DNA of 64,000 nucleotides from Miniimonas arenae. GTDB taxonomy: Bacteria; Actinomycetota; Actinomycetes; Actinomycetales; Beutenbergiaceae. A program made the position numbers and the translations under genes. Location of the stretch: positions 157,873 to 221,872 of the forward strand of contig NZ_VENP01000001.1 in the NCBI RefSeq assembly GCF_006351005.1, written 5' to 3'. Below, piece after piece: positions 38,104 through 48,243 of the stretch. Positions within the stretch are counted from its first letter, which is position 1. Each line of letters starts with the position of its first letter. Under the pieces are notes generated by a model. That model ran no database searches and was not told the DNA's origin. It saw only the letters and a list, made by a program, of their open reading frames with translations.

Positions 38104-39053
38104 CGCTCGTCGACCCCTCCCTGCCCGACCCGCTCCCGCACGAGCCGGGCGTCGCCGAACCCGCCGACGGCGCCCCGGTGCCCCCCGAGCCCGCCGGCCG
38201 CCTGTCCGCGGTGCGGCTCCTGGCGACCAACCCCGTGACGGTCGCGGCCGCCGTCGTGCTCGTCGTCGTCGTGGTGCTCGCCGTGCTCGGCCGATGGATC
38301 GCGCCGTACGGCGAGAACGAGGTCGACGTCGTCAACGCGCTGCAGCCGCCGTCGGGCGCCCACTGGTTCGGGACCGACGAGCTCGGGCGGGACGTGCTCT
38401 CCCGGGTGGTCCTCGCCACCGGGGTCTCGCTGCAGGTGGCCCTCGTGTCGGTGACGTTCGCGTTCGTCGTCGGGGTGACGGTCGGCATCGTCTCGGGCTT
38501 CACCCGCGGCTGGCTCGACACCGTGCTCATGCGCCTCGTCGACGTGATGTTCGCCTTCCCCGTGCTGCTGCTCGCCCTGGCGATCGTGGCGGTGCTGGGG
38601 CCCGGGCTGCTGACGACCATGCTCGCGATCGGCGTCGTCTACACCCCGATCTTCGCCCGGGTGGCGCGCGCCTCGACGCTCTCGGTCGCCGTCGAGCCCT
38701 ACGTGCAGGCCTCGCGCACGATGGGCACGCCGTCGTGGTTCACCCTCGGCCGGCACGTCCTGCCCAACATCTCCGGGCCCCTCATCGTCCAGACCTCGCT
38801 CTCGCTGGCCTTCGCGATCCTGTCCGAGGCGGCGCTGTCCTTCCTCGGGCTCGGCGTGCAGCCGCCGTCGCCGTCGTGGGGCCGCATGCTGTCCGAGGCC
38901 CAGGGGTTCCTCGGCCAGGCGTGGTGGATGAGCGTGTTCCCGGGCCTGGCGATCTTCGTCACCGCGCTCGCGTTCAACCTGCTCGGCGACGGGATGCGCG
39001 ACGTGCTCGACCCCAAGCAGCGCACCGTCATCGAGGCGAGGAGGAAGCGATGA
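38100..39053 (+). CDS. Peptide ABC importer permease, DppC type
   Basis: This 317-residue permease has a ~35-residue Pro/Asp-rich cytosolic N-tail, one helix (about 45-66), 'HWFGTDELGRDVLSRVV' typical of DppC/OppC, and five further helices. The EAA-loop is 'EPYVQASRTMGTPSWFTLGRH'. 'EAALSFLGLGVQPPSPSWG' near the C-terminus is a family signature. It pairs with the upstream DppB-type permease; start and stop overlap both neighbours by four bases. Confidence 0.94.
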   Translation: MTLVDPSLPDPLPHEPGVAEPADGAPVPPEPAGRLSAVRLLATNPVTVAAAVVLVVVVVLAVLGRWIAPYGENEVDVVNALQPPSGAHWFGTDELGRDVLSRVVLATGVSLQVALVSVTFAFVVGVTVGIVSGFTRGWLDTVLMRLVDVMFAFPVLLLALAIVAVLGPGLLTTMLAIGVVYTPIFARVARASTLSVAVEPYVQASRTMGTPSWFTLGRHVLPNISGPLIVQTSLSLAFAILSEAALSFLGLGVQPPSPSWGRMLSEAQGFLGQAWWMSVFPGLAIFVTALAFNLLGDGMRDVLDPKQRTVIEARRKR

Positions 39054-40678
39054 GCCCCGAGACCGCCGACGGCCCCGTCATCGAGGTCACCGACCTGCGG
39101 GTGGCGATCGGCCGCCGCGAGATCGTGCACGGCGTCTCGTTCGCGCTGCACCGCGGGCAGACGCTCGGCCTGGTCGGGGAGTCCGGGTCGGGCAAGTCGA
39201 TGACCGTGCTCGCGGCGACCGGGCTCCTGGACGCCCCCGCCTCGCGCGTGACCGGGTCGAGCGTGCTGCGCGGAGCCGGCACCACGCAGCTGGTCGGCGC
39301 CTCCCCGCGCACGCTGCGCGCGGTGCACGGCAACGAGATCGGGTTCGTCTTCCAGGACCCGTCCACGTCGCTCAACCCGCTGCTCACGCTCGGCCGGCAG
39401 ATCACCGAGCCGCTCGAGGTGCACCGCCACCTGACCCGGCGCGCCGCGCGCAGCCGCGCGCTCGAGCTGCTCACCGCCGTCGGGATCCCCGACCCCGAGA
39501 CGCGGCTGGACGGCTACCCGCACCAGCTCTCGGGCGGCCAGCGCCAGCGCGTCATGATCGCCGTGGCGCTCGCCTGCGACCCCCTGATGCTCGTGGCCGA
39601 CGAGCCGACCACGGCGCTCGACGTCACGACGCAGGCCCAGATCATCGAGCTGGTCCGGGACCTGCAGGAGCGCACCGGCACCGCCGTCGTCTGGATCAGT
39701 CACGACCTCGGGGTGATCGGCCAGGTCGCCGACGACGTCGTCGTGCTGCGCGAGGGCGCGGCCGTCGAGCAGGCGCCGATCCTCGACGTCGTGGACCGCC
39801 CCCGGCACCCGTACACCCGCGAGCTGCTCGCCGCACGCCCCGTGCTCGGCCACCCCGGCCCCGCGCCGGCGGACGCCGACACGCCGGTCCTCCTGCGGGC
39901 CGAGGAGCTCGACGTGCACTTCCCCGTGACGACGCCCACGGGCCGCTCGACGGTGCACGCCGTGGACCACGTCTCCTTCGCCGTGCGGCGCGGCTGCACA
40001 CTCGGCATCGTCGGGGAGTCCGGCTCGGGCAAGTCGACGATCGCCAACGTGCTCACCGGTCTCGTCCGTGCATCGTCCGGCTCCGTGCACCTCGAGGACA
40101 CCGACGTGCTCGCGGCGCGCGGATCAGCGCTGCGCGCGCTGCGCCGGCGCATCGCGATGGTGTTCCAGGACCCGTTCTCCTCGCTCGACCCGCGGGTCCG
40201 GGTGGACGGCGCGATCGGCGAGCCCCTGCGCGTGCACCGCCTCGCGGCGCGGCACGGCGGGCGTGACGCCCGGGTGCGCGAGCTCCTCGACCTCGTGGGC
40301 CTGCCCGAGGCGTTCGCGTCGCGCTACCCGCACGAGCTCTCCGGCGGGCAGCGCCAGCGCGTCTCGATCGCCCGCGCCCTCGCGCTCGACCCCGAGGTCG
40401 TCATCCTGGACGAGTCGACGGCGTCGCTCGACGTCTCGATCCAGGCCAAGGTGCTCGACCTGCTCGCGGACCTGCAGCGCGAGCTGGGGCTGACCTACCT
40501 GTTCATCGCGCACGACCTCGCGGTGGTGCAGCAGATGAGCCACGACGTCCTCGTCATGCAGCACGGCCGGACGGTCGAGCAGCGCCCGGCCGCCGCGCTC
40601 TTCGAGGCGCCCGAGGCGGACTACACGCGCCGGCTGCTCGCGGCGATCCCGCCCGCACGCCCGCGCGTGGCCGGCTGA
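39050..40678 (+). CDS. Fused double ABC ATPase of the peptide importer (DppD-DppF)
   Basis: This 542-residue protein carries both ATPase domains in one chain. The first (about 8-260) has Walker [15 protein letters not shown] and Walker B '[13 protein letters not shown]'. The second (about 285-535) has [14 protein letters not shown] and '[12 protein letters not shown]'. Both have 'FQDP' Q-loops and HPYTREL/DYTRRLL-type C-terminal tails. DppD and DppF are separate in E. coli; the fusion is common in actinobacteria and rhizobia. ATG 39050 follows GAGGAGGAAG. Confidence 0.94.
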   Translation: MSPETADGPVIEVTDLRVAIGRREIVHGVSFALHRGQTLGLVGESGSGKSMTVLAATGLLDAPASRVTGSSVLRGAGTTQLVGASPRTLRAVHGNEIGFVFQDPSTSLNPLLTLGRQITEPLEVHRHLTRRAARSRALELLTAVGIPDPETRLDGYPHQLSGGQRQRVMIAVALACDPLMLVADEPTTALDVTTQAQIIELVRDLQERTGTAVVWISHDLGVIGQVADDVVVLREGAAVEQAPILDVVDRPRHPYTRELLAARPVLGHPGPAPADADTPVLLRAEELDVHFPVTTPTGRSTVHAVDHVSFAVRRGCTLGIVGESGSGKSTIANVLTGLVRASSGSVHLEDTDVLAARGSALRALRRRIAMVFQDPFSSLDPRVRVDGAIGEPLRVHRLAARHGGRDARVRELLDLVGLPEAFASRYPHELSGGQRQRVSIARALALDPEVVILDESTASLDVSIQAKVLDLLADLQRELGLTYLFIAHDLAVVQQMSHDVLVMQHGRTVEQRPAAALFEAPEADYTRRLLAAIPPARPRVAG

Positions 40679-40686
40679 GCCCGCGG

Positions 40687-40708
40687 CGTCGTCCACTCGG
40701 CGACGACG
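40687..40708. terminator. Hairpin between convergent importer operon and lysX
   Basis: CGTCGTC (40687-40693) pairs with GACGACG (40702-40708) across an 8-base loop. It lies in the 49-bp gap between converging genes and could end transcription from both sides. There is no T-run. Confidence 0.45.
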
Positions 40709-40727
40709 GACGACGGCGAACCCCGCG

Positions 40728-43700
40728 TCAGGTGCGGCTCTGCGGCTTCGTGAACGGGAACGTCAGGGTCTCCCGGATCGTCGCGCCCACGACGAACATG
40801 TAGCACCGGTCGACGCCCAGCCCGAGTCCGCCCGTGGGCGGCAGCCCGAACTCGAGCGCGGAGAGGAACTCCTCGTCGATCTCCATCGCCTCGGGGTCAC
40901 CCAGCGCCGCGAGCATCGACTGCCGGGTGAGCCGGTCCCGCTGGTCCACGGGGTTGACGAGCTCGGAGTACGCGGTGCCGAGCTCGGAGCCGAACGCCAC
41001 GAGGTCCCAGCGCTCGGCGAGGCGCGGGTCGGTGCGGTGCTCGCGGGTCAGCGGCGAGGTCTCCTTGGGGAAGTCGGTGTAGAAGGTCGGGAACGTGGTC
41101 TGGCCCTCGACCAGCTCGTCGTACAGCTCGGCGACGAGCAGGCCGTGCGTCTCGTCGGGGCCGAACGCGATGTCGTGGAGCTCGCACAGCTCGCGCACCC
41201 GCTCGATCGGCGTGTCCGGCGTGACCTCCTCGCCGACCGCGCGGGAGACGGCCTCGTGGCACGTCACCACGGGCCACTCGACGTCGAGGTCGATCTCCGA
41301 GCCGTCCGGCGCGATCGCGATCGGCCGCCCGTGCACCGCGACGGCCGCGGCGATGATGACCTCGCGGGTGAGGTGGCGCATCACGGTGTAGTCCGCGTAC
41401 GCCTGGTAAGCCTCGAGCGAGGTGAACTCGGGGTTGTGCTTGTAGTCCACGCCCTCGTTGCGGAAGTTCCGGCCGATCTCGAACACGCGCTGGAAACCGC
41501 CCACCGCGAGCCGCTTGAGGAACAGCTCGGGCGCGATGCGCAGGTAGAGGTCCATGTCGTAGGCGTTGATGTGGGTGAGGAACGGCCGTGCGTTGGCGCC
41601 ACCGTGCACCGTCTGCAGGATCGGCGTCTCCACCTCGAGGTAGTCGTGCGCCGCGAACACGTCGCGCATCGCCCGCACGGCGACGGACCGCCCCACCAGC
41701 AACCGGGTGGGCGCCGCGTTGAGCGCGAGGTCCACGTGGCGCAGCCGGGCCTTGGAGTCGGCGTCGACGAGGCCGCGGAACTTGTCCGGCGGCGGGGTCA
41801 GCGCCTTGGACGCCATGGTCCACGCGCTGGCGTGCAGCGAGAGCTCCCCCGTCCGGCTGCGGGTGACGTCCCCCGTGACGGAGATCGTGTCGGCGAGGTC
41901 GACGGTGCGGCGGAAGAGGTCCGGCCGGGACTCCGCGCGGTCGGCGGTGACGATGACCTGAAGCTCGCGGGAGTTCTCGCGGAGCACGGCGAACACCACC
42001 CCGCCGAGGTCGCGCAGCCGCACCACGCGGCCCGCGACCGACACGTGCTGCCCCAGCAGCTCCTCGGTCACCTCGCCCACCTGGTGCGTGCGCGGGACGC
42101 CGACCGGGTAGGGCTCCATGCCCGCGGCGCGCAACGTCTCGAGCTTGTCCACGCGCGCCCGCTGCTGGTCGGTGAGGCGCCGGGCGGGCGGGTCCGGCAT
42201 GCGCAGCCGGGACTCCTGCTCGAGCACGGCCGCGACCACCTCGCGGCTCATCGACCGGTTCAGCTCGGGCGCCCGGTCCCGCCGGCGCGTCCAGCTGGGC
42301 CCCTCGGGGACGAAGCCCTCGGCACGCCCGTACGCGATGAGTGCCGCGGTGCGCTGGCTGACCGTCCCCGTCGCGAGGTAGCGCGTGAGCCACTGCGGGT
42401 CGTACTTCTGGTTGGACTTGTAGAGCGAGTCCAGCTGCCACCAGCGCGACCCGAGGAGCAGCACGCGTCGCTGCAGCCGGGCTCCGAACGAGGCGCCGAC
42501 GCGCTCGCCCTGCTCGAACACGCCGCGCAGCATCGCGAAGTTGAGCGAGATCTTCTCGACGCCGAGCGCCCGGCCGCGGGTGGCGAGCTGGGACACCATG
42601 AGCTCGGTGACCCCGTTCACCGCCTCGGGCGAGCGCCGCATCACGTCCAGCGAGACTCCCGTGCGGCCCCACGGCACGAAGCCGAGCACGCCGCGCAGCC
42701 GCCCCTCGGCGTCGTAGGCGGACACGATGAGCTGGCGCGGGTCACGCGGGTCGCCGAACCGCGACAGCGACATCGAGTAGCCGCGCTCCTCCCCGTGCCG
42801 CCACTCCTCCGCCTCGTGCACGAGCTGTGCCAGGTCCTCGGGGTCGATCTCCGCGGCGCGAGAGATCCGCACGGTGTAGCCCTCACGATGCGGCTTCGCG
42901 ATCGCGTGCCGCACGGGCGCGAGGGCGGGCGCGTCGAGCGAGAACGTCCGCGTGTCGATCACCGACTCGTCCCCGAGCACCACCACGCTCATGCCGAGCT
43001 TGGCGTAGGCCCGGGCACCGCGCTCGCTGAGCGCGGTGGCGGCGGGCACCCACCCGTACCGACGCACGCGGTCCAGCCAGTGCGCGATGGCGTCGTCCCA
43101 GTGCTGCGGGTCCCCGATCGGGTCGCCCGCCGCGAGCGCCACGCTGCCGACCACGCGGTAGGAGACGGCGGCCTCTCCGTTCGCGGAGTACGCCTCGGAC
43201 CGGTCGTCGCGGGTCGCGAAGTATGCCAGGGAGTCCTCGCTCGGGTACTGCAGGAGCAGGCGCCGCGTGTGCAGCTCGTCCTCGAGGTCCTCGGTCGCGT
43301 TGCGGGAGCGCCCGCGCAGGAACACCACGATCGCGGCGATGAGGGCCAGCGTCGAGATGACGCTGGCCACGAGAACCAACCAGTGCGGGCCGTGCGCGTC
43401 GGTCGCGAACGGCGGTTCGTGCGGCGACGTCCCGGTCGCCACGGACAACGCCCAGTTCACCCGGTCCGCGGTGTCGTCGCTCGTGTCGTCCATCACGTCG
43501 AGCAGGAGGTAGGAGACGAGGACGGACACGGCCAGGCCGGCCAGCAGCACGAGCACGGCACGCCACCAGGCACCGGGTCGGACCCGGGCCACGAACGCGC
43601 GGCGCGCCGAGATCAGGATCACCGCCACGACCGTCGCGAACACCGCGCTCGCGATGGCGACCGTGGTCGAGCCCGTGTCGGCCGTGTCGTCGAGCACCGA

Positions 43701-44102
43701 GCCGCCGATGCCGAGGCCGATGGCGACCACCGCGCCGACGACCGCGGTCGGCACGACCCACACGAGCACGATGAACCAGAGCGCCGCCCGCAGTCGGCGC
43801 ATCACCGCGCCGGCGATGACCGCCGTCAGCACCACGGAGAACAGCGTGGGGTGCGGCAGCGAGACGAACCCGAGGGTCATGTCGATCGCGCGAGTGAGGC
43901 GGGGCGCCGCGGGCCGCAGGAGGAACGACACGAGCATGACCAGGCTCGCGACGACGAGGACGCGTCCGGTCCAGACCGCGACGCCCTCGGCCCACGGGCT
44001 CGGCGGTGCCGCGAGACGGTTCTCGTTCTTCGTGGCGCGAGGCTCGGGGTGGGGGTCGGCGGCCCCGTCCGCGTGCGGCGCGCCGACGTCCGTCTGGGTC
44101 AT
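40728..44102 (-). CDS. lysX: Bifunctional lysylphosphatidylglycerol synthetase / lysyl-tRNA synthetase LysX
   Basis: This ~1124-residue fusion charges tRNA-Lys and moves lysine to phosphatidylglycerol, giving a cationic lipid linked to resistance to cationic peptides. The N-terminal ~280 residues hold about seven transmembrane helices. The MprF-type DUF2156 transferase domain follows (about 300-600), with 'YSMSLSRFGDPRDPRQLI'. Then come the OB-fold ('VSVAGRVVRLRDLGGVVFA') and the class II core with motif 2 'FRNEGVDYKHNPEFT' and motif 3 'GLGLGVDRCYMFVVG'. GGAGG precedes ATG 44102. It lies 64 bases after the PaaK-like ligase gene on the same strand and may be co-transcribed. Confidence 0.95.
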   Translation of the reverse strand: MTQTDVGAPHADGAADPHPEPRATKNENRLAAPPSPWAEGVAVWTGRVLVVASLVMLVSFLLRPAAPRLTRAIDMTLGFVSLPHPTLFSVVLTAVIAGAVMRRLRAALWFIVLVWVVPTAVVGAVVAIGLGIGGSVLDDTADTGSTTVAIASAVFATVVAVILISARRAFVARVRPGAWWRAVLVLLAGLAVSVLVSYLLLDVMDDTSDDTADRVNWALSVATGTSPHEPPFATDAHGPHWLVLVASVISTLALIAAIVVFLRGRSRNATEDLEDELHTRRLLLQYPSEDSLAYFATRDDRSEAYSANGEAAVSYRVVGSVALAAGDPIGDPQHWDDAIAHWLDRVRRYGWVPAATALSERGARAYAKLGMSVVVLGDESVIDTRTFSLDAPALAPVRHAIAKPHREGYTVRISRAAEIDPEDLAQLVHEAEEWRHGEERGYSMSLSRFGDPRDPRQLIVSAYDAEGRLRGVLGFVPWGRTGVSLDVMRRSPEAVNGVTELMVSQLATRGRALGVEKISLNFAMLRGVFEQGERVGASFGARLQRRVLLLGSRWWQLDSLYKSNQKYDPQWLTRYLATGTVSQRTAALIAYGRAEGFVPEGPSWTRRRDRAPELNRSMSREVVAAVLEQESRLRMPDPPARRLTDQQRARVDKLETLRAAGMEPYPVGVPRTHQVGEVTEELLGQHVSVAGRVVRLRDLGGVVFAVLRENSRELQVIVTADRAESRPDLFRRTVDLADTISVTGDVTRSRTGELSLHASAWTMASKALTPPPDKFRGLVDADSKARLRHVDLALNAAPTRLLVGRSVAVRAMRDVFAAHDYLEVETPILQTVHGGANARPFLTHINAYDMDLYLRIAPELFLKRLAVGGFQRVFEIGRNFRNEGVDYKHNPEFTSLEAYQAYADYTVMRHLTREVIIAAAVAVHGRPIAIAPDGSEIDLDVEWPVVTCHEAVSRAVGEEVTPDTPIERVRELCELHDIAFGPDETHGLLVAELYDELVEGQTTFPTFYTDFPKETSPLTREHRTDPRLAERWDLVAFGSELGTAYSELVNPVDQRDRLTRQSMLAALGDPEAMEIDEEFLSALEFGLPPTGGLGLGVDRCYMFVVGATIRETLTFPFTKPQSRT

Positions 44103-44166
44103 GGATCCTCCGTCCCGATGTCGGGCAGGCCGATCGTACGGGTGAACCCCCCTGCCACGCGCGCGT

Positions 44167-45888
44167 TCACACCGCCCGGTCCGCGGCCGAGAACCGCCGC
44201 GGCTTGCCCGGCGGGAACGCGGCCACGGTCGGCGCGAGGGTGAGCTCGACGTCGCGCCCCAGCCAGTCCGCGACGGCGTCGCGCGCCTCCTCCGCACCCG
44301 CTCGGCCCACGCCGGGGCTGGGCAGCGCGAGCAGCGTCAGGCCGCCGTCGGCGTCCTGGTGGAGGTGCCACGCGAGCAGCCCGCACGCCTGCAGCAGCTG
44401 GGTCGCCTCGACGGACGGCCGCTGCCGGCCCGCCGCGTCGCGGTACAGGACGACGTGGCGACCCTCGAGCGCGACCAGCAGCACGCCGTCGGACCCGCGG
44501 CGCAGGGCCGCGGTGTCCCCGGTCCGGTAGCGCAGCAGCGGGAGGTAGGGGTTCTCCTCGACCGTCACCACGACCTCGCCGCGTACGCCGTCGGGGACGG
44601 GCCGGCCGGCCTCGTCGACCACCTCGACGTGCACCCGGCGCGGCAGCACGCGGTGCACGCCCTCGCGCGCCTCGTCCGGTCCGGCCCACGCGACGAGGCC
44701 GACCTCGCGCAGGCCGTACACGTCCACGACGGGTGCGCCCCACCGGTCCAGGACGAGGTCGCGCGCGGCAGGCGTGAGGTGGGTGGCGCCGTTGACCACG
44801 GCCAGCGGCCGCACGGCGAGCCCCCGCTCGGCGAGCGCGAGCAGGGTGAGGAGCGGGAGGGTCGACGTGGACACGACCTGGGGGTCGTGCCGGGCGAGCC
44901 AGGCGTCCCGGTCCGACGCCGACGCCCACGCCCGCGGGTCCAGGTTCACGCGGGCCATGAGCGGCGGCGAGGCGAGGCCGACTCCACCCGCGGCGGCGGA
45001 CGAGCCCGGGAACGCCTGCATGAGCGAGGCGTACGTGAAGGCGCGCTCCTGGTCCACCAGCAGCGCCAGCGCGAGCCGGTCCGGCTCCGCGCGCCACGGC
45101 ACGCCCACGCGCTCGACGAGCGCGTGCAGCGCGAGGAGGTCGGCCGCGACCGGCACGGGGTGCAGCGGGACGTGGATCGCGGCGCCGACCGAGCCCGAGC
45201 TCGACCCCTCGAGCACGCGGTCCAGGGGCACGTCGATCGGCACGTACGACGCCACGTCGCGCACCAGGTCCTCCCGCGAGACGAGCGGGAGGTCGCGCAA
45301 CGCGCTCGACGGCCCCGTCAGCCCGGCGCGCTCGGACGCGCGGTAGCGGGGCACGACGGCGTGCGCGCGCTCCACGAGGGCGCGCACCCAGGCGGGTTCG
45401 CCGTCGGGCGTCGGCGCACCGCCCGAGTGCCGCTCGCCGTCGGGCGTCGTGCTGGTCGGGCCGTCGGGCGGGCCCGTCGTGGCGCCCGGTGCGAGCGAGC
45501 CGATCAGCGCGGCCTCGTCCCGGCGTGCGAGGGCCGCGAGGTCGGCGGCGGTGAGCCGGTCCCCCGTGCGGTGCGTCCAGCGCGGCGCCCCGGGCTCGGC
45601 GAGGAGCGCGGTCAGGTGCGCCCGGTCGCCGTCGCCCGCCCCGGGCCAGCGCTCGTCGTCGGTGAGGGCGATCGAGCCCATCGCCTCGTACTCCGCGGCG
45701 AGCTGGGCGAGCGCTCCCGTGGCGGGCCGTGCCTCGGCCCCGCCCCTGCCCGTCGTTCCGGGAGCCCTGTCCTCCCCATCGCTCGGGCCGCTCGTGCCCA
45801 CCGGTCCGCGCGCGTCGCTCGCGCCGCCCGGGTCGCTCGCCTCGTGCGCCTCACCGGCGCGGGGAGCCGAGGCGTCAGTAGTTCGCAT
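44167..45888 (-). CDS. PaaK/CapK-like AMP-forming adenylating ligase
   Basis: This 573-residue member of the ANL (adenylation) superfamily is closest to phenylacetate-CoA ligase/CapK types. Residues 1-60 and ~125-165 are low complexity. The ATP loop is 'LEGSSSGSVGAAIHVP', the aromatic/adenine motif is 'VYGLREVG', A8 is 'LLRYRTGDTAAL', and the C-terminal catalytic Lys lies in 'FPPGKPRRF'. So adenylation looks intact. Which acid it activates, and whether the acceptor is CoA, a carrier or a peptide, is not visible. It is the last gene of the MoxR-VWA unit and overlaps the 207-aa gene by 14 bp. Confidence 0.82.
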   Translation of the reverse strand: MRTTDASAPRAGEAHEASDPGGASDARGPVGTSGPSDGEDRAPGTTGRGGAEARPATGALAQLAAEYEAMGSIALTDDERWPGAGDGDRAHLTALLAEPGAPRWTHRTGDRLTAADLAALARRDEAALIGSLAPGATTGPPDGPTSTTPDGERHSGGAPTPDGEPAWVRALVERAHAVVPRYRASERAGLTGPSSALRDLPLVSREDLVRDVASYVPIDVPLDRVLEGSSSGSVGAAIHVPLHPVPVAADLLALHALVERVGVPWRAEPDRLALALLVDQERAFTYASLMQAFPGSSAAAGGVGLASPPLMARVNLDPRAWASASDRDAWLARHDPQVVSTSTLPLLTLLALAERGLAVRPLAVVNGATHLTPAARDLVLDRWGAPVVDVYGLREVGLVAWAGPDEAREGVHRVLPRRVHVEVVDEAGRPVPDGVRGEVVVTVEENPYLPLLRYRTGDTAALRRGSDGVLLVALEGRHVVLYRDAAGRQRPSVEATQLLQACGLLAWHLHQDADGGLTLLALPSPGVGRAGAEEARDAVADWLGRDVELTLAPTVAAFPPGKPRRFSAADRAV

Positions 45889-46498
45889 ACTGCGCCGCCG
45901 CCTCTCGCGCCCGCTTCTCGGCGAGTGCGCGAGCGAGCTCCTCCGCCCGTGCCCGCTCGAGCGCCACGTCGCGGGCGACGACGCGCTGGTAGCGCGTGCT
46001 CGCCGTCGCCCAGGCGTCGGCCGACACGGCCGCGCTCTCCCCGGCCGGCTGCAAACCGCCGATCGCGAGGAAGGCGCGCGTCAGCTCCTCCGCGCCGTCG
46101 GTGCGCCACGCGGCGGCCGGACGCAGGCCCTCGAGCTCACCCGCGAGCTGGGTGAGCACCTGCACCGCCCAGGGTGCGGCGTCCTCGGCCGCCGCGCGGA
46201 GGGCGTCGCGCACCCCGGCGGTGCGCGCGAGCTGGCGGCCGAGCGCCACGACGGCGCGCCGGTCCGCGGGCGCTGGCGCACCCACGAGGGTGTCGAGGTG
46301 GCGCAGCCAGTCGGCGGGCAGCGGTGCGCCACCCAGCTCGACCGCGAGGTCGGCGACCAGCGCGGGCACGTCGGTCTGCGGGGCGAGCAGGTCGACGGGC
46401 GCGTCCGCGAGCGCCCGCCGCAGCTCGGCCAGCGACGGCCCGGGTACACGAGGCCCGGGCCGGACGGCCTGCGGGATCGCCCCGGAGCGCCGACTCAT
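45875..46498 (-). CDS. Hypothetical protein of the MoxR-VWA unit
   Basis: This 207-residue protein has no domain I recognise. It is Ala/Leu/Arg-rich and appears all-helical, with 'VPALVADLAVELGGAPLP', 'PWAVQVLTQLAGELEG' and a C-terminal charged helix ('RARAEELARALAEKRAREAA') that could be a coiled coil. No signal peptide or membrane segment. ATG 46498 overlaps the stop of the VWA gene and its end overlaps the ligase gene, so it is made in step with them and probably is an adaptor (inference). Confidence 0.78.
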   Translation of the reverse strand: MSRRSGAIPQAVRPGPRVPGPSLAELRRALADAPVDLLAPQTDVPALVADLAVELGGAPLPADWLRHLDTLVGAPAPADRRAVVALGRQLARTAGVRDALRAAAEDAAPWAVQVLTQLAGELEGLRPAAAWRTDGAEELTRAFLAIGGLQPAGESAAVSADAWATASTRYQRVVARDVALERARAEELARALAEKRAREAAAQYANY

Positions 46499-48243
46499 CG
46501 CGCCCTCCCCCACCAGCGCCGCGCAAAGTCGGCCGCGAACGGGACCAGGTCGTCGGCGGAGCTGACGACGTACCGGTCGAACGGCGCGACGTCGGGCGCG
46601 ACGCGCACCGAGGAGACGTTGAGCACGGCGGACCCGCCGCCGCCCGCGGCCTCCAGCGCACGCGCCGCGATGCCGACGTCCTCGCCCTGGCGCGGGAACA
46701 TCGTGCTCACCCCGGCGTCGGACACGACCGCGACGTGCACCGGCCCGGTCGGGCGGCGATCGACGCCGTCGAGGTAGGTGCGCCGCAGCACGTGGAGCGG
46801 GAACGACGTGCCGCCGCCGTAGTGCGTCATGAGGGCCATCATCGCCTCGTCGGGCCGGCGCACGAAGCCGGGCGTGCTCGCCACCTGACCCGGACCGCTC
46901 CAGATCGTGACGCGCACGCTCGCCCCCGCACGCAGCGCCGACAGCGCCAGCACCGCGCCGGCGAGGACCACGGGCGCGAGCGCGCGGGTCGGGTCGGGCA
47001 TCGAGCCGGAGCTGTCCAGGAACAGGTCGAGGTGCACCGGCTCGTCGGCGTGCTGCGTCGAGGTGTCCTCGTCCATGACCCGCCGCCGGGTCGTGACGCC
47101 GGGGAGCACGACCGGGGAGGCGAGCACGGTCGCGGACCAGTCGATGTCGCCGATCTCCTCGCCGGGCTGCCACGGCTCGAGCGCCCCCAGCAGCGGCTCG
47201 CTCGCCCGGGCGGTGGGCCGCGCCGGGAACCGGACGAGGTACGGCGCCGCGTGCTCGCGGTACAACGTGGCGGCGACCGTGCGCGGGTCCGCCGCCATCC
47301 CGAGCGCCCGCATGGTCTCGGCGAGGTCGGCGGGGGTCGCCCCGTCCCGCGAGCTGCCGACGATGCCGTGCTCGGCGGCCTGCGGGGGCGGCTGCCCGCC
47401 CTGGCTCGTGCCGGTGCCGTCCCCGGCCACGTCGGTCTCGAGATCCCCGACCACCGCCGGGTCGAGCGCGGGATGCCTCACGGGGCCGGTGAGCCGGGGA
47501 TCGGTCGCGATGCCGGCCGGGACGCCGTCGACGCGGGTGACGTCGGAGCAGCCGACCGGGCGCACCGAGGCCAGGTCCTCCCCCAGGTAGGTGCGCACGA
47601 GCGCAGCGAAGCCCGCGGCCCCGCCCACGGGGTCGGTCCGGTAGGCGCGCACGAGGCGGGAGAGCAGCAGCGCGTACGCCTCGCGGTCGGCCCGGCCGGA
47701 CCCGCTCCGCGGTGTGAGGTCACCCGCGGGCAGGCGCCACAGCAGCTCGTCGGCGCGCAGTATCAGATCCATGAGCGGCTCGGGCGCTCCCGGGCCGTCG
47801 GGTCGGCGCAGCGCGCGCCACACCGCGGCCATGGACGCGCCGCCGGTGCGCTCGAGCCGGTCGTTGATGAGCATGTCCTGCCAGAGGTTCGCCACGGTGG
47901 CCACGAGGTCGGGCTGGTCGATCAGCCCGAGCCGGGTGCGGTGCGCGACGGCGACCCGGGTGCGCGCGTCGCCCGGCGCGAGGACGTGGTGGCCGATCTC
48001 GTGCCCGAGGACCGCGACGGCGTGGTCCTGCAGGCCGAACCGCTCGACCTGCACGAGGTCGACGTGCACCCGCACCGCCGCGCCGTCGAACCACGCGAAC
48101 GACCTCGCCGGGTGGCGCGTGGCGCGCACGTGCAGGACCGGGTCGGCCACGCGCGTGGTCGTGCCCCACGCCCTCAGCGCATCGGGCCAGCTCGCGAGCC
48201 ATCGCGCAGCCAGGGCGGCCCGTCGCTCCTCGGCGCGGCTCAC
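46495..48243 (-). CDS. Metallopeptidase-like / von Willebrand factor A fusion protein
   Basis: This 582-residue protein has an N-terminal domain with a zinc-protease signature, HEIGHH at residues 81-86 in 'VLGHEIGHHVLAPGDA'. A middle region (about 130-390) has unclear fold. The C-terminal VWA domain (about 400-580) has an intact metal-ion-dependent adhesion site: DSSGS at 410-414, a Thr in 'YGGGTSFPL' and an Asp in 'VAVVSDAGVS'. Proteins of this layout occur as partners of MoxR ATPases. GTG 48243 overlaps the upstream stop (GTGA). No secretion signal, so it should act in the cytoplasm. Confidence 0.85.
   Translation of the reverse strand: MSRAEERRAALAARWLASWPDALRAWGTTTRVADPVLHVRATRHPARSFAWFDGAAVRVHVDLVQVERFGLQDHAVAVLGHEIGHHVLAPGDARTRVAVAHRTRLGLIDQPDLVATVANLWQDMLINDRLERTGGASMAAVWRALRRPDGPGAPEPLMDLILRADELLWRLPAGDLTPRSGSGRADREAYALLLSRLVRAYRTDPVGGAAGFAALVRTYLGEDLASVRPVGCSDVTRVDGVPAGIATDPRLTGPVRHPALDPAVVGDLETDVAGDGTGTSQGGQPPPQAAEHGIVGSSRDGATPADLAETMRALGMAADPRTVAATLYREHAAPYLVRFPARPTARASEPLLGALEPWQPGEEIGDIDWSATVLASPVVLPGVTTRRRVMDEDTSTQHADEPVHLDLFLDSSGSMPDPTRALAPVVLAGAVLALSALRAGASVRVTIWSGPGQVASTPGFVRRPDEAMMALMTHYGGGTSFPLHVLRRTYLDGVDRRPTGPVHVAVVSDAGVSTMFPRQGEDVGIAARALEAAGGGGSAVLNVSSVRVAPDVAPFDRYVVSSADDLVPFAADFARRWWGRAR

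Noticed and set aside
41037..44243. 1068-codon open frame on the + strand opposite lysX
   Set aside because: Antisense shadow with an Arg/Gly/His-rich, motif-free translation.
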